DNA from: Acidicapsa acidisoli
GTDB taxonomy: Bacteria; Acidobacteriota; Terriglobia; Terriglobales; Acidobacteriaceae
Assembly (NCBI RefSeq): GCF_025685625.1
Contig: NZ_JAGSYI010000006.1
Location: forward strand, 124,001 to 188,000
Reading direction: 5' to 3'
Length of the DNA stretch: 64,000 nucleotides
The notes beneath the pieces were generated by a model, which saw nothing but the letters and a program-made list of their open reading frames with translations, was not told the origin of the DNA and searched no databases. The position numbers were made by a program, and so were the translations under genes. Positions 9,728 through 18,799 of the stretch are shown piece by piece (within the stretch, counting starts at the first letter, position 1; each line of letters starts with the position of its first letter).

Positions 9728-10312
9728 ATGTCCAACCTCGCCCTTGCTTCCCTGGCTTCGCCTGACGTATTGGCCCGTGCCCGTAAGATCAAACTCTTCC
9801 TAATGGACGTGGATGGCACGCTGACCGATGGCGGCGTCTGTCTGATTTCGACGACGACCGCGGACGGCGCCGGAGACCCGGTTGTCTCGGAGATGAAGGT
9901 ATTCAATGCGCAGGATGGGCAGGGACTATCGCTTGCACATACCATGGGGATTCAGACGGGATTCATCACCGGCCGATCTTCCCCAGCCGTGGCCAGGCGC
10001 GCGCAAGAACTGAAAGTCCCTTTTGTATACCTGGGACAGGCGAAGAAGACCGAGGCTTTTGAGGAGTGCATGCAGAAGGCAGGCGTGACCGAAGAAGAGG
10101 TCGCCTATATGGGCGACGATTTGCCGGACATTCCTCTGGCGCGTCGGGCCGGACTGGCGGTTTGCGTTGCCGGTGGCGCTCCCGAGCTGGCCGCAGTCTG
10201 CCACTTTACGACCCGCCGGCTCCCCGGACATGGCACCGCGCGTGAGGTAATCGAGCTCATATTGAAGGCACAGGGACGTTGGGAACAGGCCGTGCCGCTC
10301 GCACTTGCCTAG
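9728..10312 (+). CDS. kdsC: 3-deoxy-D-manno-octulosonate 8-phosphate phosphatase (KdsC-like HAD)
   Basis: HAD phosphatase of 194 residues that removes phosphate from KDO-8-phosphate in lipopolysaccharide core synthesis. The cap-less KdsC layout is visible: motif I LFLMDVDGTLTDGGV with nucleophile and acid Asp near residues 26 and 28, motif II FITGRSS, the lysine (LGQAKKTEAFEE), and motif IV GDDLPDIPLARRAGLAVCVA. An N-terminal extension of about 20 residues and a short C-terminal tail (EQAVPLALA) frame the domain. The insert STTTADGAGDPVV after strand one is slightly longer than in E. coli KdsC. The 125-base gap to the divergent peroxidase gene must hold both promoters. No other KDO genes are in the window. 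Confidence 0.9.
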   Translation: MSNLALASLASPDVLARARKIKLFLMDVDGTLTDGGVCLISTTTADGAGDPVVSEMKVFNAQDGQGLSLAHTMGIQTGFITGRSSPAVARRAQELKVPFVYLGQAKKTEAFEECMQKAGVTEEEVAYMGDDLPDIPLARRAGLAVCVAGGAPELAAVCHFTTRRLPGHGTAREVIELILKAQGRWEQAVPLALA

Positions 10313-10420
10313 CCACTTCGGCGATAAGCCTCGCCGTTCCGGAACCTGCTCAGCTTCCGAATTGCCGCTGACTCGCTCCAAACCTGAATACTCGCCTATA
10401 TCCGCACCCCCGCATCGTGG

Positions 10421-10442
10421 CAAATATTCAATGGAATATTTG
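10421..10442. promoter_or_regulatory. 9-4-9 inverted repeat upstream of the permease gene
   Basis: Perfect arms CAAATATTC (10421-10429) and GAATATTTG (10434-10442) separated by AATG. It sits about 90 bases before the permease start in otherwise GC-rich DNA, which fits an operator. The binding protein is unknown. Confidence 0.45.
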
Positions 10443-10532
10443 GAACAATAGCTCTTGTTCGCCCGTATCCCAGGTTAGCCCCAGCGCGAGTAGAAGACGA
10501 TGCTCGCGCCTGGTCTTCTATCAGGGGGGAGT

Positions 10533-12965
10533 ATGAACGCCGATATACGACTTGCCTTGCGTCAGTTGTTCAAGGCGCCCGGATTTGCTGTGACCGCAGT
10601 GCTGACGCTTGCGCTGGCCATTGGCGCCAATGCAATCGTTTTCAGCGTATTGAATGCGCTGGTGTTGCGCCCGCTCAGGGTGCCACACCCGGAAAATCTG
10701 TTCATGGTGCAACGGGCCTACGGCGAGAGAAGTGCTCCTTCGCAAGCGTATCCCGACTACCTGGACTTGCGCGACCAGAACCGCAGCTTCGAATCCCTGA
10801 TCTCCTATGACATTATCGGTGGCGTTGGGCTCGATACCGGCAGCGGGAGTCCCTCCGTCGTCTGGCCCTACATGGTGAGCGGCAATTATTTCGATTCCCT
10901 CGGCATCCAACCTTATCTGGGCCGCTTCCTGCATAGTTCCGACGAGCATGGAAAGAACAGTGTGCCCTACATCGTCCTGAGCTATGCCTACTGGCACAGT
11001 CATTTCAACAGCGATCCCGCCGCCGTGGGTCGTACCGTTCAAATCAACAAGCATCCGTACACGATTGCGGGGGTTGCGCCGCGCGATTTCCGAGGTACAG
11101 AACTCTTCTTCGCGCCTGATCTCTGGGCGCCGCTGGTGGATCTGCAACAGATTGGCGGATGGGACCCGCTGGAGGAGCGCGGCTCGCACTTCACCTGGGT
11201 GATCGGCCATCTGAAGCCCGGGGTGACGCCTGGCGCGGCGACCTCGGATTTGAACACTATTGCGGCCTCGCTGGCGAAATCGTATCCGAAAGACGACGAT
11301 GGCCTGAAGTTCTCCCTGGCGCGGCCAGGGCTCGTGGGAGATACGCTCGGCCGCCCGGCGCGCGCCTTCATGGCTGGTCTTATGCTCTTGGCGACGCTCA
11401 TCCTGCTGGCCGCCTGCGCCAACCTCGGCAGTCTCTTCGCCGCGCGCGCGGCTGATCGCTCGCGGGAGATCGCGTTGCGCATGGCTCTTGGAGCCCGCCG
11501 CCAACTCATCCTCCGCCAGCTTTTCACGGAGGCGCTTCTCGTATCCCTGGCCGGAGGAGTGTGCGGCATCGTGGGAGCAGTGGCCATTCTGCGCGTGTTG
11601 AGCACATGGAGGCCAATCCCCGGCATACCGATCAATGTGCCGGTCAATCCGGATGCAAGAACCTACGCCGTGGCGCTGCTGCTCGCCCTCTTCAGTGGCC
11701 TGCTGTTCGGCTCGGTTCCAGTTCGGCAGGTGCTGCGCGCCGATCCCTGGCAGGTCATCCGTTCAGGCTCTTCTGGGTTGGGCAGCTTGCGCCGCTTCAC
11801 GCTGCGTGACGTGTTGTTGAGCCTGCAGATCGCCATCTGCGCCGTTCTGGTCACCGCATCACTGGTCGCGGTGCGCGGCTTGGCGCGGTCGCTACGAAGC
11901 GATTACGGTTTCCAGCCGCAGGGAGCGTTGCTGGTCAACACCGATCTGCACATGGCAGGTTATGACGGCGATCAACGACCTCTTATGCAGCGGCACATGC
12001 TCGATGCCGCGGAGGCCATCCCTGGCGTAACTGCGGTGGGCTATTCGGACCGGCTGCCGCTGAGTATCGGCGGCAACGACTCATCCGTTTTCACCGATAG
12101 CACGACGGACTTCCGGCCCACGAATTCCGTCGCGGATGCGCAGCAGTTCAATGTCTCACCGGATTATTTCACCGCAGCCGGGACTGCGATCCTGGCGGGG
12201 CGAACCTTTACACTGCACGATGAGAGCAAGGCACCGATGGTCGCTGTCGTCAATCGGACATTTGCCCGCAAGGTTCTTGGCACGGTCGATAAAGCCGTAG
12301 GCGGTCATTTCAAAGTCTGGGGTGGCACGCGAGTTGAAGTCGTGGGCGTGGTGGAAGACGGTAAGTACGAAACCCTGACGGAAGATCCTGAACCGGCCAT
12401 GTTTTACTCGTTCCTGCAGCAGCCCTCCAACAATACCTGGATCATTGTTCGATCGCAGCGCGACGCGCAGGAGATCGCCGCCGCGTTACAGCGTTCGCTG
12501 CGTAAACTCGATCCCGCACTGCCGCTTGAGATCAAGACCTGGAACAGTGAATTGGATTCCGCTCTGTTCGCCGCCCGCGTAGCCACTGTATCCCTGGGTG
12601 TGCTGGGCCTGCTGGGTGCGATGCTCGCCATCACCGGCATCTTCGGCATGGCGTCGTACTCGGTGAGCAAACGTCTGCGGGAGTTGGGCATCCGTGTGGC
12701 GCTCGGTGCGAATCAGCGCAATGTGTTAAATGCCGCGCTGGGACGCGCTTTTCGCCTGCTCGCAATTGGCTCGCTGGCGGGCATGGTCCTCGGTGTGCTC
12801 GCAACCCGGGTGCTGTCCTACATTGTCTACCAGGCCACGCCGAAAGACCCGGTCGTACTCGGCGGAGTCATCCTGACGATGCTCGTCGTGGGCCTTGTCG
12901 CTGCATGGATCCCGGCACGGCACGCACTCGCGGTCGATCCCATGATCCTGCTGCGCGAAGAGTAG
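10533..12965 (+). CDS. MacB-like ABC permease of the acidobacterial orphan duplicated type (ADOP)
   Basis: Membrane protein of 810 residues with two FtsX/MacB permease modules in one chain and no ATPase gene beside it. The first module starts DIRLALRQLFKAPGFAVTAV, then a MacB_PCD periplasmic domain (FSVLNALVLRPLRVPHPENL, SYAYWHSHFN, VQINKHPYTIAGVAP) and three helices (LMLLATLILLAACANLGSLF; SREIALRMALGARR). The second module repeats this (SPDYFTAAGTAILAGRTF, then LGVLGLLGAMLAITGIFGMA, KRLRELGIRVALGANQRNV) and ends AWIPARHALAVDPMILLREE. The ATG at 10533 is chosen for its GGGGGG site and the usual N-terminus; another ATG lies 11 codons upstream. Such permeases are abundant in Acidobacteria; the transported molecule is unknown. 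It converges on the DUF4175 gene with 12 bases between. Confidence 0.9.
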   Translation: MNADIRLALRQLFKAPGFAVTAVLTLALAIGANAIVFSVLNALVLRPLRVPHPENLFMVQRAYGERSAPSQAYPDYLDLRDQNRSFESLISYDIIGGVGLDTGSGSPSVVWPYMVSGNYFDSLGIQPYLGRFLHSSDEHGKNSVPYIVLSYAYWHSHFNSDPAAVGRTVQINKHPYTIAGVAPRDFRGTELFFAPDLWAPLVDLQQIGGWDPLEERGSHFTWVIGHLKPGVTPGAATSDLNTIAASLAKSYPKDDDGLKFSLARPGLVGDTLGRPARAFMAGLMLLATLILLAACANLGSLFAARAADRSREIALRMALGARRQLILRQLFTEALLVSLAGGVCGIVGAVAILRVLSTWRPIPGIPINVPVNPDARTYAVALLLALFSGLLFGSVPVRQVLRADPWQVIRSGSSGLGSLRRFTLRDVLLSLQIAICAVLVTASLVAVRGLARSLRSDYGFQPQGALLVNTDLHMAGYDGDQRPLMQRHMLDAAEAIPGVTAVGYSDRLPLSIGGNDSSVFTDSTTDFRPTNSVADAQQFNVSPDYFTAAGTAILAGRTFTLHDESKAPMVAVVNRTFARKVLGTVDKAVGGHFKVWGGTRVEVVGVVEDGKYETLTEDPEPAMFYSFLQQPSNNTWIIVRSQRDAQEIAAALQRSLRKLDPALPLEIKTWNSELDSALFAARVATVSLGVLGLLGAMLAITGIFGMASYSVSKRLRELGIRVALGANQRNVLNAALGRAFRLLAIGSLAGMVLGVLATRVLSYIVYQATPKDPVVLGGVILTMLVVGLVAAWIPARHALAVDPMILLREE

Positions 12966-12977
12966 AGCGCGGAACGT

Positions 12978-15900
12978 CTATGGATTCTTGCTTAGTTGTC
13001 GATAGTATTCGGCAACCGATTCCTGATAACCGACTGGCACGGAGTCCGGCTTCCCTGTACGGATGTCGGACGAAACGCCCTCGCGCTGTAACCTAAGCTC
13101 AATCCGGTCCAAAGAGGAGAGTATCTCGCGGTGCATCTGCTCGACCATTGCGGGATTCCCAGGAAAGCGGCTTGGATCAAGGTGTTGCATCTGCCGGGTC
13201 AGCTCGGCTATGTCTTTGGCAGCCTGCGGATCGGCTGTGACCATCTGGCGTAGTTGATTCAGTTCACGCATGGCGAACTGATCGTTCCCCTCGGCATCTT
13301 GAGGATTGCCGGAAGCGCCAGTTGCCGCAGAATGTTGCGGCGGATGACCGTAGCGATTGTTGCCGGTGTTGATGTTGTTCCACACAGTACCGTCAACGGA
13401 TTGGCCGCCGCCGTAGCGAACTTCTCCGCTCAGCGCGCCCGATTCCTGGTTACTTGGGGAGCCGTTGCCGCCGGATCTCGTTTGCTGGTTGCCGCCGGAT
13501 CTCGTTTGCTGGTTGCCGCCGGGTTGGCCGGAGCCAAAGTTGGATTGCCGGCCGCTCTGGCCTCGTGCGTTCTGTCCAGCTTGCCCGTCCGTGCCCGGTT
13601 GGCCGTTCCGGCCAAGCTGTCCGTTATTCCCTTTCGACGGGGGCATTGCTCCGAAGTGAGATTCGATCTGATTCCGCAACCGCTCAACCTGATCGACGAG
13701 TTCGGCGTTGTCTTGCCCGGCACCTTGTTTTCCTCCTTGTTTCGCTTGCCCCATTCCCTTCTGTGCCTGTTGAATTTGTTGGCTCAACTGCGCGAGTCCC
13801 TGGGCGACCTTGTCTTCCGCTCCATTGGCGGTGGGGTCGATGCCACGGCGCAACCAGTCGGCCGATCGTTGTACGCGATTGTCGAGATCGGAGTTATCCA
13901 TCTCAGTAAGCGCATTGCGAAGGCCCTGCGCAACACCGGGCTGATTGGCGGCCATCTCCCGTGCAGTTTCGCGAAGATTCTTCTGCAAATTTGAGAGGCT
14001 ATCGGAGAGTTTTTGCCGATCCTGGGCAAGTTGCGTAAGCTCGTGACGGCGCGCCAGCATCGCGTTCAAATCCGTAACGTCGGGAGCGTCTTGCTGATTG
14101 GCAAATTTGCCGATCTGTCCGGCCTGGGCGCGTTCCTCTTGCCTCAGCCGCTCGGCTTCGCGCGCCAAAGAGTCCATCTTGCCCGAGGCGAGCTGTTTCT
14201 GGGTGCCTGCGAGGAGGTTTGAGGCTTGATTCAGTTTTTCGGCGGCTTGCTGCGCGTTGGCATTGCTACCGGGATCTCCACTGCGCTTCATCGCATCCGT
14301 TGCCTGCCGCAGTCGGCTCAGCGCTTGTTCGATGCGCTGATCGGATGACGCGCCGGAGGACTGGCTTGACGAAGAATCGGAGGATTGAGAGCCAGACGAT
14401 TGGCCACCAGATTCTTGACGAGGTGAGGAAGAGCTGGTTTGGTTTTCAGAATCGGCCTGGCCACCGGATTGGCCGCCAGAACGGCTCTCGGAGGATGTGC
14501 TTCGTTGCGAACTCGCTTGGCCCGATTGCGAGCCATTCGAGTTTTGCTGGCCATTTTGCGCGAGTTGCTCCATTTGCCGTTGCAGCTGCTCTGCTTCGCG
14601 GCGCAACATCTCCTGTTCCCAACGTTCCTGGAAGGATTGCTGCGGATTCTGCTGCCGGTTGGCGAGGTCTTCCTGCCGTTTGGCTAAGGCATCGAGCTTG
14701 GCAAGCGTGTCTTCAACATCCTTTTCGTGCTGCTGGGCGGGGTTGGCGCTCTGCGCAGTTTCGTACTGATTCTTCGCCGTATCTAACTCCAGATCGAAGA
14801 GACTCGCCAGGTCGCGACCGGTATTGCCTCCTCCGCCACCACCGCCGCCTTGCTGACCGAAGGCGACCTGAATCTTGCGGAAGGTGGCTTCGGCGCGCAG
14901 CAGCGCCTGGAGCGCCTTTTGTTCGAGCGGAATCGCATCCTTCCATTGCATGGATTGCAGTTTTTCCGCCGATGGCGCCATGGCGACGGCCGCGTCGCGC
15001 ATGTCCCGATCGAAATCAGTGAACTCCTGGTTGGCTTCGGAGATGTCGCGGCTCTGCATGCGAACGGAAAGCGCGTTGACCTGATCGCGCAACTTTTGTT
15101 GTGCCTGGGAAAGGAACTCGCCCTGCGCTGCTGCGCTGGTTGGGGTTGCGGTCTTGTCGTTCTGTTGCTTCCATGTGGCGGCAATCAACTCTTTCTCGCG
15201 CTTGGAGATCTCAGTCTGATCGCCGCTCTGGCCGCCGCTGCCGCCTGCTCCACCGCCGGATTGCTGCGACTGGGAAAACTCGCGCTCGAAGGGATCGATC
15301 TGGATGAAAGAAATGTCGGTGCGTGCCTCGCTGTGACCGTCCCTGGCAGTTGCGTAGAGGCTGACCAGATCGCCGGGAGCCAACTTGAAATCCTCCAACG
15401 GCAGCGTGTGGGAGCCGTCCGCGCTTCTTGCGTCTGGAGTTTTCAACAGACTCATTTCGCGATCTGGACCACCGTTGACGGAGTAATGCAGGTGCATGTC
15501 TTTCAGGCCGAACTCGGCCGTACCTTTCACGCCGATGGTGACCTCTTCAATGGGGCTGGCGCGGTAATCGCCGCCGGGCCGGACGATGGAGATTTCAGGC
15601 GGAGCGGCTTTATCCGTGGCGATGAAGTAGTCTTCGGAGAGGCGGACCGGCTGGCCTTCATCGATCGCGGCAAGATGATAGGCGCCGTCTTTCTCCATAT
15701 GAATGGAGCCTTGGTAAAGATTGTTTTGGCCTCCGCTTAGATGGACCGTCTGACCGTTATCCAAAACGAACTGCCCGTCTTTCAACGGATGGTCTGTCTC
15801 AACCTGAATGGTGGCGTCGGTACCTTCGATGGCGCGCAGATCGCCGGAGTGCTCTTCGGTTACGGGTTTCATGCCGGTCCACGCAGGATAGTGATAAGTG

Positions 15901-16760
15901 ACGTGAATCTCGTTGACGGACGGCAGGTCGACCACGCGGACTTTATAGTGCGGCGAAACGAGCGGTCCAGCTCCCACGTAGTACTCGACGTTTTCCGGCA
16001 ATCCGGCGAAAAGGAACTGAAAGGTTGCGCCGGAGTTTGAACCAGAACCGGGCGTGCGCTGCATCGCGACTGGTTCCCATCCGGCGGCGCTTTGGTAGCG
16101 CGCAAATATCTGCGCCTTGCCGGGTTGCATGCCGGTGATGTTGGCAGTGACGAGCTGGTCGCTGTTACGGCGCACGGTTACGTTGCCGGGGGCAACGGAG
16201 AGTACGTACAGAGGAGCGGCGTTCTTCTTAGGACCGGCCCAGAGCAGCGACGCTCCGTAGCCGAGATAGCCGGGTCCGGCAGCGATTATCCAAACGAGGA
16301 CAGCGAGGCAGGCGAGACCAGCGCCGCCAAGAGCGAAGAGATGTTTATCTGGCACGAGTATTGCTGGCTCGGCATCCTGGGCATAGGCCAGAGTGTCTGC
16401 GGCCAACAGTTCGAGGAACGGATTGTTTCCCTGACTGGCCCGTTCCTGGAAGGTTGTCAAACGATGACCTAGTTCGGGATTGGCCGTTTCGGCATGACGC
16501 ACTGACTGAGCCTCAGTCAAGCGCTTAATAGGCAACGCGATCCCGAATACTGCGGCGGCAGCGAGCACGGCTAGAATGACGACACGAGAAAGCGTGACAC
16601 CCTGGGCCGGGAAGGCTAGCTGGTTGAGCACCAGCACCAGAGCCACCGTAACCACGAGCGCCGTGCCGGTAAAGATAGCTGCGCCGCGCAGCCACGCTCC
16701 CAACCGCAGTCTTTTCTGTAGTTGCGCGATATAGGAATTGAGCTCAACGCGGTAGCTCAT
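12978..16760 (-). CDS. Large membrane-anchored DUF4175-like protein, last gene of the MoxR operon
   Basis: Protein of 1260 residues. Two N-terminal helices (about 27-46 and 60-78) and a third near 144-166 precede a periplasmic region with Ig-like strands (VRVVDLPSVNEIHVTYHYPAW; GVKGTAEFGLKDMHLHYSVNG). The second half is long helical, Gln/Ser/Gly-rich and probably coiled coil (EREKELIAATW; ERWEQEMLRREAEQLQRQME), with serine-glycine-glutamine runs and short RSGGNQQT repeats near the C-terminus. The overall form matches DUF4175 proteins of Acidobacteria and Bacteroidetes. The ATG overlaps the stop of the BatA/VWA gene (ATGA). No enzymatic motif is visible. A structural or adaptor role beside the VWA proteins is an inference. 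Confidence 0.8.
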   Translation of the reverse strand: MSYRVELNSYIAQLQKRLRLGAWLRGAAIFTGTALVVTVALVLVLNQLAFPAQGVTLSRVVILAVLAAAAVFGIALPIKRLTEAQSVRHAETANPELGHRLTTFQERASQGNNPFLELLAADTLAYAQDAEPAILVPDKHLFALGGAGLACLAVLVWIIAAGPGYLGYGASLLWAGPKKNAAPLYVLSVAPGNVTVRRNSDQLVTANITGMQPGKAQIFARYQSAAGWEPVAMQRTPGSGSNSGATFQFLFAGLPENVEYYVGAGPLVSPHYKVRVVDLPSVNEIHVTYHYPAWTGMKPVTEEHSGDLRAIEGTDATIQVETDHPLKDGQFVLDNGQTVHLSGGQNNLYQGSIHMEKDGAYHLAAIDEGQPVRLSEDYFIATDKAAPPEISIVRPGGDYRASPIEEVTIGVKGTAEFGLKDMHLHYSVNGGPDREMSLLKTPDARSADGSHTLPLEDFKLAPGDLVSLYATARDGHSEARTDISFIQIDPFEREFSQSQQSGGGAGGSGGQSGDQTEISKREKELIAATWKQQNDKTATPTSAAAQGEFLSQAQQKLRDQVNALSVRMQSRDISEANQEFTDFDRDMRDAAVAMAPSAEKLQSMQWKDAIPLEQKALQALLRAEATFRKIQVAFGQQGGGGGGGGNTGRDLASLFDLELDTAKNQYETAQSANPAQQHEKDVEDTLAKLDALAKRQEDLANRQQNPQQSFQERWEQEMLRREAEQLQRQMEQLAQNGQQNSNGSQSGQASSQRSTSSESRSGGQSGGQADSENQTSSSSPRQESGGQSSGSQSSDSSSSQSSGASSDQRIEQALSRLRQATDAMKRSGDPGSNANAQQAAEKLNQASNLLAGTQKQLASGKMDSLAREAERLRQEERAQAGQIGKFANQQDAPDVTDLNAMLARRHELTQLAQDRQKLSDSLSNLQKNLRETAREMAANQPGVAQGLRNALTEMDNSDLDNRVQRSADWLRRGIDPTANGAEDKVAQGLAQLSQQIQQAQKGMGQAKQGGKQGAGQDNAELVDQVERLRNQIESHFGAMPPSKGNNGQLGRNGQPGTDGQAGQNARGQSGRQSNFGSGQPGGNQQTRSGGNQQTRSGGNGSPSNQESGALSGEVRYGGGQSVDGTVWNNINTGNNRYGHPPQHSAATGASGNPQDAEGNDQFAMRELNQLRQMVTADPQAAKDIAELTRQMQHLDPSRFPGNPAMVEQMHREILSSLDRIELRLQREGVSSDIRTGKPDSVPVGYQESVAEYYRQLSKNP
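13465..13522. repeat. Two perfect 24-base tandem repeats plus a partial third, inside a coding region
   Basis: The unit beginning TTGCCGCCGG and ending GTTTGCTGG occurs at 13465-13488 and 13489-13512; 10 bases of a third copy follow (13513-13522). On the minus strand it encodes the RSGGNQQT repeats of the DUF4175-like protein. The 24-base unit keeps the frame, so copy number can vary without breaking the gene. Confidence 0.8.
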
Positions 16761-18799
16761 GTTTCCTCCCGCTGCGTGCCCATGTAGCCGCTCGCAACCG
16801 CCATTTCGGCAATTGTGGCTGCCAATGCAAGCAGCATAACGTAGAACCAGAGTGATATGGGGTGATATTTCTCTTGATGGTCTACAGCAGTTCCATCCTG
16901 CGAAGCGCCGTTGCCGGAGTTTCCGCTCCAGAGCTGCTGCACGTCTTTGGACAGCGGCTCCAGATCCGATTCGCGGCGGTCGGGATTCACTCCAATCACC
17001 GCGTTGCGCCCGTTGGCGAAGCGGACCTGATAGAAGCCCGCACGGGCGAGGCGAAAGGTTTGCGCGGCGCGGGCTTCGCTTAGCGAAAGCGGCCTACGCC
17101 CATCCGGATCAATCACTTCGACATTTGCCACTGTTCCTACGGGCGCAGCCGTTGCGCGCAGTTGGACGAACGAATCCACGATTCTCGACCCGCTCAGCCC
17201 CTCCGAACCCGACAGGTAGCGGGCGGTGTGATCCACGAAGGCAACGAAGACGGGATGCAACGGCAGATCGTTGGTGAAGTTTTCGAACCCCGAAGCGAAG
17301 AGCATTATGCGGCCCTCGCCAAGCTGTTTTTCCAGCAAGAGCGGCGTGCCGCCGGTGAGCCGTGCCGCCACACGCGCCTGGTCGGGATTCACCTCCGCCG
17401 CATAAAAGACTTTGACATCGGCCCAGCCGCCGTTGTCTCGACCAGGCTGCGTCTGCTGAAGAGCTGGAAAACTGAAGTCGACTTGGCCGACGGCTGCCGG
17501 ATCGCCGCTGCGTGCAAAATTATGCGTATCCCGCACCTCGCCGCCCCATAATGGGATGGCCGAGCGGCGTGGCGCGTTCGTGCCCAGGGTAATCAGCACG
17601 CTGCCGCCCTTGGTGACGTATTGCGCCAGCGTATGTTCGAAGATCGATGGCAGAGCCACGGCGTCCGACAGCACTACGAAGGCAAACCGCGATGGATCGA
17701 TATCGGCGGTCTGCTCTGACGACATTGATTGCAGCACAAACGATCCTTGCGCTGCGGCTGCCAACGCCGCGCTGAAGTAAGTGAACGAGCGCGTATCTCC
17801 AGCGGCATGAACAAAGAGCACCCGCTCCGGATCGGACCTCCGCACTGCGAAGACGCTTTGGTCGTCGTTGGGAAACGCGTCACCGTCAATGGTTACAGTG
17901 CAGCGGTTGAAGCCATATCCGACATCGAGCGGCGCAAAGTCGACGGTTGCATGGCCATTCGCCGGTACATCAATTTTCTTCGTCGCTATCGCCTTTCCGT
18001 TCACGACGAGCGATACGGTCTTGGCCGTTGCAGGCGTGTGGAAGCCAGCAATGACAGCACGGACGCGGGAGCGCCTGGGATCTTTGGGATCGGATAATGC
18101 AGAGGGAGCTTCCACGCTTTCGACTGTCCAGTTCGGCGTCGGGGCTCCTTCCGCAACAGGATGCAGAAACAGCTTCGCATTAACTGGCAGAACCACGTCG
18201 GCGAAGCTGGCCGGCATCGCGCTGCGCTGCATGTCGCTGAAGAGATGAAGATCGATTGGACCATGCACGGTTTCTGCGAGGGAGCGGACGGCTCGTGCGA
18301 GTTCGCCAAAGCTGGCATGACCGTCGCCTGGCTGGATGCTATCGAGCGCAGAGCGAAGTCGGGCGTCGTCGGCGATAGGCTGCGTGAGGATTTCGAGTTG
18401 TCCGCCAAGGGCTATGATCTGCGCTTTGTCGTTATGAGGCTTTGCTGCGAGTGCTGCAAAAGCTTGCCGTTTGGCGTCGGCAAAGCTCGTTCCTGCACGC
18501 ATGCTGAATGAGTTGTCGAGCACGATCAGATGCGTGTGTCCATTGGCATCGGCCGTCGAGCGCCGCACAAACGGATTAGCAAAGGCAAGCACGAGCAGCA
18601 GCAATACGGCAGAGCGCAGGGCGAACAACAGCAGATAGCGGAGCCGCCGGTGCTGCGTCGAACTCTGCGTGCCGCGCTCAAAGAACATGAGCGAGCTTAC
18701 CGGGCGCGGTGTGGTGACATGACGGCGCAACAGATGCACGAATACGGGTACGCCGAGCGCTGCCAGGCCAGCGAGAAACCATGGCGCAAGAAAGCCCAT
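16757..18799 (-). CDS. BatA-type membrane protein with von Willebrand A domain
   Basis: 680 residues. The N-terminus is the BatA module: helix FLAPWFLAGLAALGVPVFVH, the conserved RRHVTTPRPVSSLMFFERG, and a second helix (LLFALRSAVLLLLVLAFANPF). A VWA domain follows with MIDAS motif DNSFSMRAG (DxSxS). The middle has a gatase-like segment (FVVLSDAVALPSIFEHTL, YVTKGGSVLITLGTNAP). One helix closes the C-terminus (WFYVMLLALAATIAEMAVA). The VWA region would be cytoplasmic or periplasmic depending on topology, which I cannot settle. The start ATG shares one base with the DUF58 stop (TGATG), and its stop overlaps the next gene (ATGA). Such proteins are usual partners of MoxR ATPases. Confidence 0.88.
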   Translation of the reverse strand: MGFLAPWFLAGLAALGVPVFVHLLRRHVTTPRPVSSLMFFERGTQSSTQHRRLRYLLLFALRSAVLLLLVLAFANPFVRRSTADANGHTHLIVLDNSFSMRAGTSFADAKRQAFAALAAKPHNDKAQIIALGGQLEILTQPIADDARLRSALDSIQPGDGHASFGELARAVRSLAETVHGPIDLHLFSDMQRSAMPASFADVVLPVNAKLFLHPVAEGAPTPNWTVESVEAPSALSDPKDPRRSRVRAVIAGFHTPATAKTVSLVVNGKAIATKKIDVPANGHATVDFAPLDVGYGFNRCTVTIDGDAFPNDDQSVFAVRRSDPERVLFVHAAGDTRSFTYFSAALAAAAQGSFVLQSMSSEQTADIDPSRFAFVVLSDAVALPSIFEHTLAQYVTKGGSVLITLGTNAPRRSAIPLWGGEVRDTHNFARSGDPAAVGQVDFSFPALQQTQPGRDNGGWADVKVFYAAEVNPDQARVAARLTGGTPLLLEKQLGEGRIMLFASGFENFTNDLPLHPVFVAFVDHTARYLSGSEGLSGSRIVDSFVQLRATAAPVGTVANVEVIDPDGRRPLSLSEARAAQTFRLARAGFYQVRFANGRNAVIGVNPDRRESDLEPLSKDVQQLWSGNSGNGASQDGTAVDHQEKYHPISLWFYVMLLALAATIAEMAVASGYMGTQREET

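Noticed and set aside
10319-10336. Hairpin right after kdsC (CGGCGA / TCGCCG) as a terminator
   Set aside because: Only 6-base arms and no U-run follow; too weak to annotate.
13465-13522. Short tandem repeats as a possible CRISPR array
   Set aside because: There are no spacers; the repeats are in-frame coding units of a low-complexity protein tail.
14850-15740. 296-codon plus-strand open frame
   Set aside because: It is antisense to the DUF4175-like gene and reads as a mirror of its GC-rich codons; no family or ribosome site.
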